Positions 32,790-44,750 of a stretch of DNA of 64,000 nucleotides are shown in pieces (position 1 is the first letter of the stretch; each line of letters starts with the position of its first letter). Both the position numbers and the translations under genes were made by a program. The notes beneath the pieces are model-generated. The model worked only from the letters and a program-made list of their open reading frames with translations. It did no database searches and was not told the DNA's origin. Source of the DNA: Heligmosomoides polygyrus polygyrus (Eukaryota > Nematoda > Chromadorea > Rhabditida > Heligmosomidae); contig OX377205.1 of NCBI GenBank assembly GCA_947396885.1, positions 53,986,676 to 54,050,675 of the forward strand. Reading direction: 5' to 3'.

Positions 32790-34742
32790 CAGGGTGGCCC
32801 ACAAGTCCTGCAACAAAATTAGGCGACCTTATTGGTTGTCTTTTTCAATTGCAAGAACCGCATACCAACTTCTATGTAGCATATAATTAGTGCTATACTT
32901 TTGGAAAGTATCATGGTTGTAGCTGCTCTTACTACAAAGTGATGCGCACTCACGTAAAACTACCGAAAATTCTTCTCTGGCCCGTGGTGGAGCGCTCCCA
33001 TACCGATGTGACTAAATTTCAGAAGATTGGTTGTTGAACATACGGCATGGTGGTATTGTGTAGGGCAGTTCAGAGGCTACTCAAGAGTGAACATTAGATG
33101 AACGGATCTGAACTACAATAGAAGAACACTGTTAATTTTCTGATCATACACGATGCAGCAATATGTAGTTTCTAGAAAACTACAAGGAAAGCTCTACATG
33201 ACCACAAGTGGAGCGAAGACTCAGCCATGAGGAGAAGAAAGCGGAGAGAAGAATTTGTAAGCGCAGAGCGCGTCGTTCGAAATCGGTATTCAGCCTCTGC
33301 CTCATTTGATGAAAAATTTCTCAAAATTGAGAGATCCCAAAAAGGTAAAGATAATAGTGCGATTAACACTACCTTTGCGAAAACCTTATGATGTAAACAC
33401 AATGGCCACGCATGGCAGGTTTTTATACACGATTTTCCAAAATGTCTTCCCTCACACTCTATGTCGCGACCGCGATAGCTCCTCGGTCCGTGTCCGGCCC
33501 GTGCGCACTGTTCCCACGGTAGCTTGTCGATGAGGCACCCTCGATGGAAGCATGGGAAAATTGGTAACGTACCACAGTCGATCGGCGCGCCGCCTCCTCT
33601 CGACCAGCGCGCGGTCGCATTCGACGTCCCTGCGCTCTCGCGACGAAGTCTGCCGATCTCGCCTGCTCCTGATTCCGAATGGCTACTGCGGGGCCTCGCT
33701 GCTGCGATATTCGCTGCTGACACTACGGATAGAAGCGCCAGGAGAGGGCCTCGGGGCCTGGTGAGCATCACGCTCACCCCCGTAGCTCCAGGAGTCTAAC
33801 CTACGACGGCAACGGAGGACGCCTGACTATCCTCTATTCTCGTCATCGTATTATTGGATGTCTACTGGTTGCGAAGTCAATGAACCTCATGGCTGATACA
33901 GTGTGCGTGTGGAGAAAATGGGTGAGTCCCTTTGTATCAAGGGCATTCGTTGTATTTATGTACATGTCATGTATTGTCATCTGGGTTCCCCTGGGATCTG
34001 GTTCTCCCTCCGAGGCGGAGTAGGAGCTGAGGAGCCGGGTGGCTCGAGGCCAAGGGAAGAGGCCAGATGGCACTGCTGGAGATTGACCAATACGTCATGG
34101 GCAATACGTGCGATTCTGGGAACCCTCCGCGGCCCTTGGAGCGACACGGAGCCGCAAAGGCAATGAGGGACGCCTCATCCTGCGGGGCCACCGATCGCAA
34201 CACCCTAGGTTTTGTGTAGAAAGAGTGAAAATCAGTAAGATGTTCGTTTGATGGGAACAAAAACATAACACCATATATTGGAGACTTCATCGCGATGTTT
34301 AAAGGCAAAATGCACATTCTGGCAAAGCGATTCTTCTAACAGCAAAAGAACAGGGCGTGGTAGCGGTTCTCAGTCCATGTGGAAAATATTGCACCTGCGA
34401 AAGACTAACTGTGAAATTCCTGAATCTTTAGAATTTTAATCTTTGTTATTAACTATCTTGAAGAAAATGTTCTGCTCAGTGAAGCCTGGAAAACTATTGT
34501 TCAATATCTTTTTGAAACGAATAAGAAATAAAACTCCGTACGAGGTGCTGTGACGCGAGCTGCAAAGCAACCCACACGATCTGAATGCTCTTGTCAATCC
34601 AGCAGTGGTTCCTTATGATTAACACCACTCCACCATAATTTGCAAGCCATGGGCAAACACTGTTTAAAAGTGTACCATTTTTAGTGCATTCTTAGCTTTT
34701 TATACGCCTATGTTTTTGTTGCAGGACTTCTGGGTCACCCTG
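32790..34742. mobile_element. Tc1/mariner-superfamily TIR element, decayed
   Basis: Ends cagggtggcccacaagtcc (32790-32808) and an inverted ggacttctgggtcaccctg (34724-34742), with TA on both sides (32788-32789, 34743-34744). The terminal 37 bp pair with few mismatches. Inside, 33270-33370 has a weak DEKFLKIERSQ-like segment, but no convincing transposase. The 201-residue minus frame 33777-33172 has no known motif. Length 1953 bp. Confidence 0.65.
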
Positions 34743-34755
34743 TAGATAAAGGAGC

Positions 34756-34959
<204 letters not shown>

Positions 34960-35115
34960 TCTCCATCACAATTGGAGTGGGGCACTGCGCATTGGAAACG
35001 ATTGTTGAACATCGACATCGTGCCTGGCGATGCGTGCCGAACACGTCAGCAACTGTGCCTGGGCATTTAGATGATCATCAATGGGAGGCGTTCACAACAG
35101 GGGAGGCAATTGATA

Positions 35116-35335
35116 TCGATATTTATTTTTGTGGATGTCGTTCAAGCGGTCTGAAGCTTCAGCCCTGGGAGTAACAGAGCTCGGTGAACACGAATCTGAA
35201 GTCGACCAATCGGTATCATCGATATTATCGATTTTTATGGATGTCGTTCAAGCGGCACGAAAATTCAGCCCTGGGATGATCAAGGTCGCTGAACACGAAT
35301 CTAAAGTTCGATTTTGAAGTATCAATCGCCATCAA
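35116..35335 (+). repeat. Two-unit tandem duplication, period about 106 bp
   Basis: tggatgtcgttcaagcgg starts at 35132 and again at 35238. Gaacacgaatct also repeats. A weaker third start (gaatgtcgtccat) lies near 35364. Confidence 0.6.
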
Positions 35336-35940
35336 TCGATATTGGTCAAATAATCGTTTTCGGTGAATGTCGTCCATTTTTTCTGACTTACCCCAATCGA
35401 CGTAATTAAGATGTTCTTCCTGAGGAAACCACGACATAGGTGGCAGTTACAATTAATGATGAGAAGCTATTACCACGGTGAAGCTGTCAAGAAGCCGTCG
35501 GTGTTCCGCAAACTTATGTATTAAACGGATCAGCCTCCGCTCTAGACATAAAGCATTGACGTTAGTTAAACAGGGCGAGTAGGGCCCGCAATTTTCTGTG
35601 TGGTTCCCTAGAAAAGATGTTCGATTTAAGGAGGTGTTATGTGAGTTCAATAAAATGGCTCCAATATGTGTTCGTACACAAATTCCCCAACGCGCGGGCT
35701 CAACCATCCAACAAGAGAAGAATACTAGGTGACCATGGGACTTTGGGATGATACGTATATTGCTGGATGCGGCTTCAAACGCAGATTCCAAATATGTGTT
35801 CCGCTTCTGCTGTGCGCATCTGTGAAGGAGTTATGGACCATTTTCATAGCAGGCTCTTTTGCTCTCTAGGATCACGTAGAGCGGGCCATTCACAAGAGAG
35901 GGGGCTCAAGTAGGGTTAAAACTGCGCTGTCGTCCGAGCA
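35336..35940. other. No recognisable gene
   Basis: The minus frame 35791-35453 (112 residues) has a vague LERRLIRLIHKFAEHR segment reminiscent of LINE C-termini, but not enough to call. Confidence 0.35.
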
Positions 35941-35944
35941 GTGA

Positions 35945-36075
35945 TGGCGCAGGGGTAGAGGAGCGACGTGGTTTGTGGTTCGCCTCCCTGTGGTGCAGGA
36001 TTCTTACAGTTCCTAAAAAAGATCCGCCACGATCAACCAAAGCTCTCTATGTCAAATGGCGAAGATTGGACGAAA
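35945..36075 (+). repeat. tRNA-derived SINE-e (left of an inverted pair)
   Basis: A-box gatggcgcaggggtag (35944-35959) and B-box tggttcgcctccc (35977-35989) precede ctgtggtgcagg. The body gatcaaccaaagctctct is shared in reverse with 36774-36880. Confidence 0.6.
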
Positions 36076-36773
36076 TCGATTACCATGATCCCACCACCTA
36101 TACCTACAAGTTGGTGATCAGTGCCTTAAAAAACCCCCTTAAGCGAATTCTTTTCGACACACGGGGTCGGTAAGGTCAATACTGCCGACACATCTTCCAA
36201 ACTATGTTTTCATCAGCTGTTGTGTTGGCGTGCCTTTTGGAGGAGTTCGGTCCTTCCGATACTGCGCGCGTTCCTACAAGGCAAGAGAAGAAAATGGCCA
36301 GTGAGATGCGCAGTGCGGGAGCATTGACGTAGAGGATGAAGAAGGTGTCATGTATTGATATACGGTATAAAGTTCTCACTTCATTCCCGCTACTCAATTC
36401 TTCGAATTGTACCGCTGATTTACACTCAATTTTCTGCCCAAGATTCAGAACTTTTTCTCGTATTCATGGTACGCTGCAGGACACCTGCACAGTCACCCTA
36501 CGACATATGATCCACCAATTCAATATTGTTTCGCTACTGACATCGTAGAGCACTGCTCTTACAGCGGCTGCACTGATGTATTTCTTGTCCGCTGCAGTCA
36601 TTGCCAACAGCTGTTATGTTTCGAACATTTCATAGAGCTATTATTTCACAGTTGCTAGTGCAACGTATTGTTTGTCTTCTCGACAGGTTTTTAGCAACTG
36701 TTCATGATAAATTGTATTGTCGTCCCTGTATGAAGTCGTCAGTATGAAGACGAGTCCTTTCTGATTACCTTTT

Positions 36774-36880
36774 CCGTTGGGATTTGACATAGAGAGCTTT
36801 GGTTGATCGTGGCAGATCTTTTTTAGAAAGTGCAGAAATCCTGCACCACAGGGGAGTCGCACCATAACCTCTCCCCCCCC
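36774..36880 (-). repeat. tRNA-derived SINE-f (right of an inverted pair)
   Basis: Inverted match to 35965-36075 over about 95 bp with few differences. The tRNA-like part is worn. The 700 bp between the two copies shows no gene. Confidence 0.6.
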
Positions 36881-36894
36881 CCCGTCTCAGCACA

Positions 36895-37557
36895 TCAGCG
36901 GTGGACCTAGTGCAATCCTGGACGACGAGAATGAAGGAATTGGTGGATGCTGAACCATCCCAAACAGTTTGAGGGATCGCAGAAGAGCTACATGTCAGTA
37001 AAACTGCTGTTGCAGATGCTTTGAAGTGCCTTGGTGAAAGGTGAAATAGCTCGAAAAGTGGGCGCCCACGAGCTGAGTGAGCGGCAGAAATTGTCATGTT
37101 TCGAGATTTGTTCTTCTCTATTTTTGCACAACAAAATTGACCCGTTTTTGGATCGAATCATCATTTGTGATCAAAAGTGGATTCTGTGTGATAACAGGAA
37201 ACGTTCCGGACAGTGGCTGGACAAACTAAGGGTTGAAGTTCTGCCTCACTCGCCATATTCTCGAGACCGCTCACCAACCCACTACCGTCTTTTCAAACAC
37301 TTTAGAACTTTCCCGCTGGTAAAACCTTCATCAATGAGGACCAAACTAAAACAGCTTTCCTTGTTTTCTGCCGAGTCTCGACCACCCAATTCCTTCGCAG
37401 ATAGACTAGGTCGATCGGTGTCTCGTTGGCAAAGTGTGCTGATTTGAGCGGTGCTTATTTCGACTAAATCCAGATTTGAGATTTGAGGACGATTTGAGAG
37501 AGCTATGGTAGTTCACAGTAAAGCACTTAAAACGCTGAGAACCTTTCGGACAACCTA
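36895..37557 (+). pseudogene. Mariner transposase, internally deleted (cecropia-like)
   Basis: N-terminal helix-turn-helix with DAEPSQTV and AEELHVSKTAVADALK, then GAHELSERQKLSCFEICSSL and IICDQKWILCDNRKRSGQWLD. After that the frame jumps directly to EVLPHSPYSRDRSPTHYRLF, skipping the HDNARPH block and its aspartate. The third catalytic aspartate (TDYH) is histidine (THYR). RSVSRWQ closes the protein. The right terminal repeat, an inverse of taggttgtccgaaaggttc, ends near 37557. The left end is missing; SINE-f abuts it. Confidence 0.8.
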
Positions 37558-39219
37558 TTATTATAGGGTGAGGACTGCGCATTATGCCGCTTTCTGTCCT
37601 ACTTTGTCCAATGGTCTGGTATTTTCAGAGTGCTAAGTAACTCAGGTTCTTGGAAAGGGGAAGCGGCGCCTTATAACACGCTTTAACGAAAGGAATAAAG
37701 ATCTAATTAACAATAATAATCCCTTATTACGCGGTATAAGACATACGTCAGAAAAAAAGACACGGCGCAAAGAGAGACATCATGGTCCCCAAAATTTTAA
37801 ACGAGAAGCAGCTTCTTCTCAACCATACGTTTGAAAGAGCTGCAAACCTGCTTGGCAGCACAAAAATTGTGTTTTAGAGACAAATAAGTTGATACTGCTC
37901 TGCAAGTAAAAACCTCTAACCTTTCTGTAGTTCTAGGGCTTCGAAAGGAGATTTTTTCCGAACCACCTTTTTTTAGTTCTACAAGGAAGGAGAGAATAAA
38001 ATTGAGAAGCATCGACGTGCACATTTCCTGACAGCATTTTGAAGATGGCACAAACATCTTAAGCTTTCTACGGGATTCCAATGTGTGCAGATTGAAATAT
38101 CCATTTCTAATGCTCCCTCGAGACGCTCTAGAGTAGGAGATCCTTATCGAAGTAGGATTTTCCTTGTATAACTATTCTAAATCTTCTCCAAAAAGTAATG
38201 TCCTTCTTTTTATAAGAAAAGAACACGGTAAATCCCCTCTCAAGGATAGGTCTTAGGTATGTTTTGTAGGCATGTTCCAGGACTGCATTATTGCGAGTGC
38301 AAGGACATTTGAAAATTTGGAATATACGTGACTGTGCCTTCTTCTAGATGACCTTGTAGTGTTCCAAAAAATCAAGCTTATCATCGTTATGGAATCCAAA
38401 GTATGTCACTGACTGAACTTTGGAGATCGGGTGATCGCCAACAAAGTACTTAGACGGTGCGGCCGACGATCCTATTCTTATAAACATCTCCTTTTCTGGC
38501 GCGAAAGGGAGAATCCATGCAGTGGACCAGTCTAGCAGTTTCTGAGTGGCCAACTGCAAGATACTGTGGTCTTCGGAAGATGGTTCTTCACGATATACTA
38601 GGGAGTTCTAGTATATCGGAGGTATAGATCATGAATGGTAATGGAGAAAGCACACCACCCTGGGAACATCACTCTTAACCACCCTGCAGTCAGATAGAGC
38701 TTTCCCTACTTTAACTTGAAACGCTCTGTTGGCTGAAATTCGTGTAGCCAGTAGCCAATTACAAATAACTGGGTGAATACCAAGCTTAGAAATCCTTTGT
38801 AGCAGCTTACTGTGGCTAACTCCATCAAAATACACTACATCGCTTGACTTTTTGTTCCCAAGTAATTAGACCAGTCATTTATGCAGTCACTTATGCATGT
38901 ATGTTAATTAGACCAGTCACTTATGCATTCCAACATATTCGATTCAACCGACAGCCCTGGTATAAATCCATGCTGACTTTTGGCATAATTTTATTTTTTA
39001 GAAGACAATCAAAAATATAGCTTTTAGGACCCTCTCAGAAGTTCTGCAGAAAAATGACGATACTATTCACGGTTTGCAATTATTAACATCGCTAGCAGGA
39101 TTCTTGTTCAGTAGTGGAAGAATGTTTCCATCTCGTAGGCACTTTAGCATATGTTTTAACACATGTGCTTAAACCTTCAACGGCTGGTAGAGAGGCTTAT
39201 CTTGTTACAGGATGTTTTG
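37478..39219 (-). repeat. Long inverted duplication, left arm
   Basis: Nearly identical in reverse to 46167-47927. The arm contains the last 80 bp of the mariner at 36895-37557, the gap to the CR1-d 3' end, and the 3' half of CR1-d. The main difference is an 18-19 bp deletion in this arm around 38830. Because mariner sequence is included, this is a duplicated segment and not two independent LINE insertions. Confidence 0.9.
37797..39150 (-). pseudogene. CR1-d reverse transcriptase, FADD region deleted
   Basis: VPTRWKH near 39140, VSHSKLLQRI and KVGKALSDCRVVKSDVP (38835-38629), then an abrupt jump across a small hairpin at 38591-38618 to QLATQKLLDWSTAW and PISKVQSVTYFGFH (38559-38344). The FADD catalytic segment between them is missing. 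Distal frame 38081-37797 carries the C-terminal part. The copy at 46550-47608 has the same deletion and hairpin. Confidence 0.75.
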
Positions 39220-39239
39220 ATCGCAACAAAACATCCTGT

Positions 39240-39332
39240 AACGACTTTAGCATATATTAGGGATTGATTGAATAAATACGAAGGTGCGCACACCACAACG
39301 TGGGCGATCTTTTTGATGAAAAAGGCTAGAAT
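39240..39332 (-). pseudogene. CR1-d RT fragment beyond the CR1-c junction
   Basis: Reads IKKIAHVVVCAPSYLFNQSLIYAKV, matching IRKIAHVVAEPLAYLYNQSLIW of CR1-c. It ends at a 12-bp repeat atatgctaaagt that flanks a 90-bp foreign insertion. Confidence 0.7.
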
Positions 39333-39976
39333 AAAATCAGGTTAGAAAATCAGTTAGCAATATGTTAGATTTCCTACAAGAGGTAATAATACGCTCGACC
39401 TTATATTGTCGAACGATGATACGTTAATTGGCAGTGTTAGGCTTGAGCCTCCTTTGGGATCCAATGATCATAATAGTGTGGCATTCGAATTGTATTGCAT
39501 TTTCCAGGAAACGAGGTTTACGTACTTCAGGCATTTTTCTGGATGTGATCACAGTAGGTTGAATGAATATTTGTATGGTATTGATTGGAGATCTTCATTT
39601 GAAATGGCCGCATCGGTAAATGATTAATATGAAATGTTTCTTGCTATCTTACATCATTCTATTGATATGTTTGTGCCATGGAAAAAAGTTCCAATTTCTA
39701 AATCCTTCCTACCGAAATACCTCCAGAATATGGTTGAACATAGAAGCTGTTTGTTTAAGTTGGCTTGTATTACTCAACTGGCCGGAGATTGGGAAAACAT
39801 TCGTAGTTTTTCTCTTAGATTTGAGTCACGTCTGAAGAAGTACAGCAGAAATTTAGAAAAAAAGGATAATCTATTCTAATCATAAGAGAGGTTTCTTTAA
39901 ATTTCTAAACAAAAAAATGAAAACAACATGTAGTATTCCTAGTCTTCAATAAGAAGAGTCTAGGGCATTTTCTGAT

Positions 39977-41314
39977 ATGGAGAAAGCCAACGTACTTGCA
40001 GATAAGTTTGCCAAGGTGTTCATTCAAAGTGATGGCAACAATTCCACCTTCAATGCTGCAGTAAATATACCTATGTCTCTCTTTCCGTGGTGTGATGGTG
40101 TAACAGTATATAAACTTCTCAATGATTTGCCATACTCATATTCTATTACACCAGATCATATTCCCGCCGCCTTTATACGAAAGATAGCTCACGTCGTTGC
40201 CGAACCATTAGCATATTTGTATAACCAATCTTTGATTTGGTCGGAAGTTCTATTAAGGTGGAAACCTTCTTTTGTAACACCGCTACTCAAAAAAGAACCG
40301 GCTAATTCTGTTGATAACTATAGGCCTATTAGTATCACCTCTTTCTTCTGCAGAATTTTTGAAAAAATTCTCAGCAAACATATAATGTCCCATTTAGAGA
40401 TTAATAAAATCATTCCTGGTAATCAGCACGGGTATCTATTGGAATGTATAAATGACTGGACTGAATACTTGCATAAGAAAGGATGTTGCGATGTAATTTA
40501 CTTCGATTTTTCGAAGGCTTTCGATAGGGTCGACCACAGTAAGCTACTACACAAAATTGAAAGTTTGGAGTTGCACCCTATAGTAGTCAGCTGGATAAAA
40601 GACTATCTGTTAGAGAGGAGTTTCCAGGTTAAAGTCGCTCACAGCTTTTCCACTACTAAATCTGTTTCAAGTGGGGTGCCTCAGGGTGGGGTGCTGTCCC
40701 CAATTCTTTTTGCTATTTATACGTCTGATCTACCTGTAATTTTAGAAGGATGTGGTGTTAGTTGTAAGCAGTTCGCAGATGATGTAAAGATATATAGAAG
40801 TATCAGAGGCCCAAGTGACATAGAGTCTGTTCAGTCTGCCCTTGATGCTATACAGATGTGGTCTGAAGCATGGAGACTTCCCATGGCACCTGAGAAAACG
40901 GTATTGATGAGGATGGGTAAGTCTGATTATGACGCCAACTGTAGCATCAAAAATCACTCATTAACACCCGTTTCTCGCGTCAAAGATTTAGGATTTCACT
41001 ACGACAATAAGCTTGATTTCTCCGAGCACTACAAAATGATTTACAGCAAAGCGTCTTCTCGAACATTCCTTATATTCAAAGCTCTCTCTATAGTGGATCA
41101 GGAAATGCTTCTTAGGGCTTACAAGTCATACATTCGCCCTATTGTGGAGTATGGTTCACCAGTCTTTTCTCCTCCGAAATCAAAAGACATCGCTCTTCTT
41201 GAGAAGGGGCAAGACAATTTCACTCGCAAATTATTTTTTAGGATAGCTTGTAGTAGATCTGTAAGAGCTCCTCGTCTGTGGCTAGAAATAGCGAATATAA
41301 GTTGCATTACCTAG
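39977..41314 (+). CDS. CR1-c reverse transcriptase (445 residues, open)
   Basis: The longest intact LINE frame of the CR1 type here. Motifs in order: ITPDHIPAAFIRK, PSFVTPLLKK, NYRPISITSFFCRIFEK, VIYFDFSKAFDRVDHS (first catalytic aspartate), SSGVPQGGVLSPILF, CKQFADDVKIY (catalytic pair), LPMAPEKT, VKDLGFHYDNKLDFS and AYKSYIRPIVEYGSPVFSP. A frameshift near 41280 moves the last 75 residues to 41278-41514. No endonuclease remains upstream in frame (a stop-rich stretch separates 39627 and 39977), so it is not an autonomous element. Confidence 0.85.
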   Translation: MEKANVLADKFAKVFIQSDGNNSTFNAAVNIPMSLFPWCDGVTVYKLLNDLPYSYSITPDHIPAAFIRKIAHVVAEPLAYLYNQSLIWSEVLLRWKPSFVTPLLKKEPANSVDNYRPISITSFFCRIFEKILSKHIMSHLEINKIIPGNQHGYLLECINDWTEYLHKKGCCDVIYFDFSKAFDRVDHSKLLHKIESLELHPIVVSWIKDYLLERSFQVKVAHSFSTTKSVSSGVPQGGVLSPILFAIYTSDLPVILEGCGVSCKQFADDVKIYRSIRGPSDIESVQSALDAIQMWSEAWRLPMAPEKTVLMRMGKSDYDANCSIKNHSLTPVSRVKDLGFHYDNKLDFSEHYKMIYSKASSRTFLIFKALSIVDQEMLLRAYKSYIRPIVEYGSPVFSPPKSKDIALLEKGQDNFTRKLFFRIACSRSVRAPRLWLEIANISCIT

Positions 41315-41514
41315 TCTCTCGTCATAAACTTACTGATGTCTGTGTGGTTTGCAAACTCTTGACTGGATTAACTGATGTAGATGCTTCAAAATTCTATCGT
41401 ATAATAGTATCTAGAACTAGGGGCAGCTCAGAAAACCATCTTACGTTGTACCTAAAACGAATACCAGATCATGTAGTTTCACGTGTAGAGCTGGTTCCAG
41501 CTTTATCTCGCTAA
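41278..41514 (+). pseudogene. CR1-c C-terminal tail, shifted frame
   Basis: YKLHYLVSRHKLTDVCVVCKLLTG continues the RT protein in another frame and ends VSRVELVPALSR. Equivalent tails occur at 8350 (LRRKRNDLILLLKILHG) and 58880. Confidence 0.75.
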
Positions 41515-41681
41515 ACTCCTGTGTCCCTCGATCGTCGGCACATTACAGGCTGTTCAAGCACATGGCTAGAAATAAGCTCTTACATTTCTAGATTTAACAG
41601 TTGTTCTTCCTGTATTGTGTTTTGTATTGTATGTATTGTACTACATCCTATATCACGTATGCCTTATGCATCATACAGAAA

Positions 41682-41712
<31 letters not shown>

Positions 41713-42215
41713 AATCAGGTGTTAGTGACGAGGAATCTGACCAGCCAGTTATGATATTATAAAGCTCATCTTGAGTAGACCTCGAAAAGACTGCATGGGT
41801 TCAGCAACTTCCGCCTTAGCCCTAGTTTATAGTTGCGTCGCTTAGCGGCGCGGCACGATGATCGGGAATCGAGATAGACATCGACCGGGGCGTGAAAAAT
41901 CGATATCTATGGCGATCGTGATGTCGCGCCGCGTGACGTCGCAAGTATAAACTAGAGCTTAGACACCGTCGTACCTTCATCGTCAGAAAGAAAAACTTTA
42001 TGAAAATTTTCAGCTAAAACATTAGCCTTATAGAAATTCACGGCCACCTAACTGTCATTCACAATACTACCAACATAACTGCCACTTTTGAAATTTCTAC
42101 GTAGTAATTTATAAAACCTAGCCTTATTTCCAGACTGAATAACCCTTTTCTCTAATGACCCTTTGTATTTTTGTAAAGCTTTGTTGAATGTTTTAGAAAA
42201 CGAATTGTACTTCTC

Positions 42216-43004
42216 TCAATACTGTTCTGCCTGAGAACGAAAAGCCGCGTTGAAAAGACAGAAACGATGATCCAACATATTTTGAAGATACGGTGGTAAG
42301 CATGTGTGTTTTACGCTAACACGACCCCGTGGCACAAACAAATCAATGGAAAGCTGAAGTATTGATATGAAGTACGCATACTTTTCATTCAGACTATCAA
42401 AAGTCTCACACATCCTCCTCCATGCAACTGCAGCCAAATAATCACAGACCTTATCATAGTCGCATCTATTAAACTGACAACTGTACGTATAGACAGGTTC
42501 TGTTAGACCTCAATCGAAATTAACTTAATAACTGATACATCAGTAGACAGAACAAGGTCCAAAGTGTGACCACCCCTAGTAAGTTCAAGCACATGATGAA
42601 CCAGACGGTGACTACACACCATTTCTACGAACGGATGGGAATTTCGGAGTAACGATTGAGACGAAGGAAGTCTAGACCAGTTCATATCGGGGTAATTCAA
42701 ATCTCCTCAAATGACTGATGCATGTTCACATGCCAGCAGGTCACTAATAATCTCGACCAATTGTCCGTTTTCAGTTGATTTGCACTACATTAAACCTAAC
42801 TGAAATACCGTCAAGAACCAGGTCGGCCGATAGTATCTTAGGAATTGGAAAAGATTCCGAAAATATCTTAACGAAGCGCAAAGAATTGTTGAAAATGATG
42901 GCAACCCCTCCTCCAGCTTTCCTAGCTCTGTCACAACGTAAAGTCTCATAGTCGCCACTGATATGTCGAAGAGACGAGACAAAGTGATGAGATTTCAACC
43001 GCAT
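42216..43004 (-). pseudogene. CR1-d endonuclease and linker
   Basis: 43004-42771 has KAGGGVAIIFNN, 42700-42503 has YPDMNW (equivalent of GDxNxPDxxW) and GGHTLDLVLS, and 42437-42216 is the linker (LFVPRGRVSVKHTCLPPYLQNM). Frames are broken between them. The catalytic GDLN block is not intact. Confidence 0.7.
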
Positions 43005-43214
43005 TTCAGTAAAAACTTACACACCAAAAATGTTCGCCAGAGCAAGGTCAACATGAGCTGCATTTTTAGTGAAAGAGCGCACATTTGAATAGAAACAGGA
43101 CAACAGTTTGGAGGTAGATAGTGGTTCACGATGAGGAAGGGAACCTAGTTTAAATGAAAGGGGAATGTTGGGTATCCGACATACTGGCGCAGCTCACTGA
43201 ACTTCGCCTATCCC

Positions 43215-43785
43215 CTACCCATGGGGAAGGAGTGACCGAACTCTTGCGAACTCCGCTATCAGGACGGAAACAACATAACTGCTCTTGTGAGTACGATTTT
43301 CTAATATGAACACCAACTTTAGGATAAAGCGAATTGCACGATGGAGAGCGATTTTTTGAAAAATACTGACGATGAGTGGAGAGACCACCTTAAGAAGCCT
43401 ATTAGATGTAGGTTTGCCCAGACGATAAACCGCAACAGGCTTACACTGAATAGCTAAAAAATCTAAAACACTTCTAACACTATTGAAATCATACACAACA
43501 CGGTCTTGCAAACGGCCGCTCTATGATTTAAGAATACCACTAACGACAATGAATCTATGGCGTTCCGCTTCTTCGACCACGGAACTCATCCACTGCATTA
43601 CTACACACGACCTGCGACTCGAGAGGGACATTAAGGACTGATGAGGCTTGAGACGAATTTTGAGATGACATCTCAAAACGGGCAAGCTTCATACATAGCT
43701 GCTCATTTTTGCTGTGCAGAACTTCAACGAGCTTGCACTTAGCTTGTAGTTTTGAGAGGATTTGGACCTCCCTAATCGCACCCAT
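43215..43785 (-). pseudogene. CR1-d ORF1
   Basis: 43785-43555 is the coiled-coil-like N-terminus (LSKLQAKCKLVEVLHSKNEQ). 43511-43215 is the RRM-like part with CKPVAVYRLGKPTSNRLLKVV. The same order and spacing occur in CR1-a. Confidence 0.7.
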
Positions 43786-44384
43786 CCTCTCGGTGAAGTG
43801 GACCCCGTCGTCATCGGTACTCGTGAAGAAAGTTGCTCCAGTTTCTGGATTGCGCTTGTAGAGTGAGCGACAGCTTGCAGAGTGAGCGTTTGAGGAGTTT
43901 TATCGGAAATTTTTGGCCGTCCTACTTAGTAGAAAGCAAACTAAGAGAAGGTGAAAGGGTGATTGAACAAGATATTGTCCGTTTCGACCCTAACCCTTAG
44001 ACGGACAATAACAAAAATAAACGAAATATAAAGTCAGTCCCGGGTCTCCTCAGTAAGGAAGACTGACTTTATCAGTATGTGTTAAGGAACTAGCCTGTGT
44101 TTTAGGATATGATCCACTAAAACCTTCAGAGAAGTCCATGCACCACAACAGATAAATCACTAATACTAGAAATCACCAATTAGTACAACCTGCAAACAAC
44201 TACCAAGTTGCGCGTCAAAGTAACACCAATCACCGTGGAAAACTCGACGAAAACGAACGCAACTGCGAAAACTAAACTGTGAGGCAAACAACGAACAAAG
44301 GCGCAAAGCAAATAATGAGCGTTAACTGGAGCGTTGGCCTTAAATCGTCTCAGTGAACGTTCCAGAGACTCAACACTCCTTCCC

Positions 44385-44750
44385 AAATCAATCGAAACAG
44401 GCGAGACAGTGGGCCGTGCAGCAATCCCGCGAACAATACGCCCCACACCACACATCGCCTCCCCGGCGCCCAGTTGCGACAAGGCTGGAATGGCCAGAAA
44501 CTCCACCACTCCATCCAAATTAATCGTAATAGGCGAGACAGTGGGCCGTGAAGCAAACCAGCAAACAATACGCCCCACACTGCACACCGTCTCCCTGGTG
44601 CCTAGTTGTGACAAGGCTGGAATGGCCAGAGACTAAACCAATCCCTCCAAATCAATCGAAATAGGCGAGACAGTGGGCTGGGAAGCAAACCCGCGTACAA
44701 TACGCCCCACACTTCACTCCGTCTCCACGGCGCCTAGTTGCGTCAACTCA
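44385..44750. repeat. 132-bp tandem repeat, about 2.8 units
   Basis: aaatcaatcg-like starts at 44385, 44517 and 44649, exact spacing 132 bp. Units share ggcgagacagtgggc, caatacgccccaca and gcctagttg. The array lies 5' of CR1-d on its strand. It also stays open in frame on both strands because 132 is divisible by three; this openness is not evidence of coding. Confidence 0.8.

Larger units (their letters stand above)
39343..41710 (+). mobile_element. CR1-c, 5'-truncated LINE
   Basis: Inserted into CR1-d with a perfect 10-bp duplication aaaatcaggt (39333-39342 and 41711-41720). It begins in the endonuclease C-terminus (NTLDLILSNDD, GSNDHNSVAFEL; 39380-39500). It runs through RT and ends in an (AAAT)n tail at 41681-41710. 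Truncation at the 5' end with a 3' tail is the normal LINE insertion outcome. Confidence 0.9.
37700..43990 (-). mobile_element. CR1-d, near-complete LINE split by CR1-c
   Basis: Minus strand order: 5' region (about 43990-43790, possibly with the 132-bp monomers of 44385-44750), ORF1 (43785-43215), endonuclease (43004-42503), linker (42437-41713), [CR1-c, 39343-41710], RT start (39333-39240), a 90-bp insertion, then RT and 3' end (39150-37700). ITPD..AFFIKKIAHVV is reconstituted across the CR1-c junction. Many frameshifts; the RT active site is deleted. Confidence 0.8.

Noticed and set aside
33172..33777. 201-residue minus-strand frame
   Set aside because: No motif, no homologous frame elsewhere, lies across a GC-rich stretch of a TIR element; openness is plausible by composition.
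39977..41314. Host gene encoding a 445-residue protein
   Set aside because: All motifs are those of a CR1 reverse transcriptase, with a LINE tail and a 10-bp target duplication.
44180..44636. Overlapping 100-144 residue frames on both strands
   Set aside because: Products of the 132-bp tandem repeat; no protein motif.
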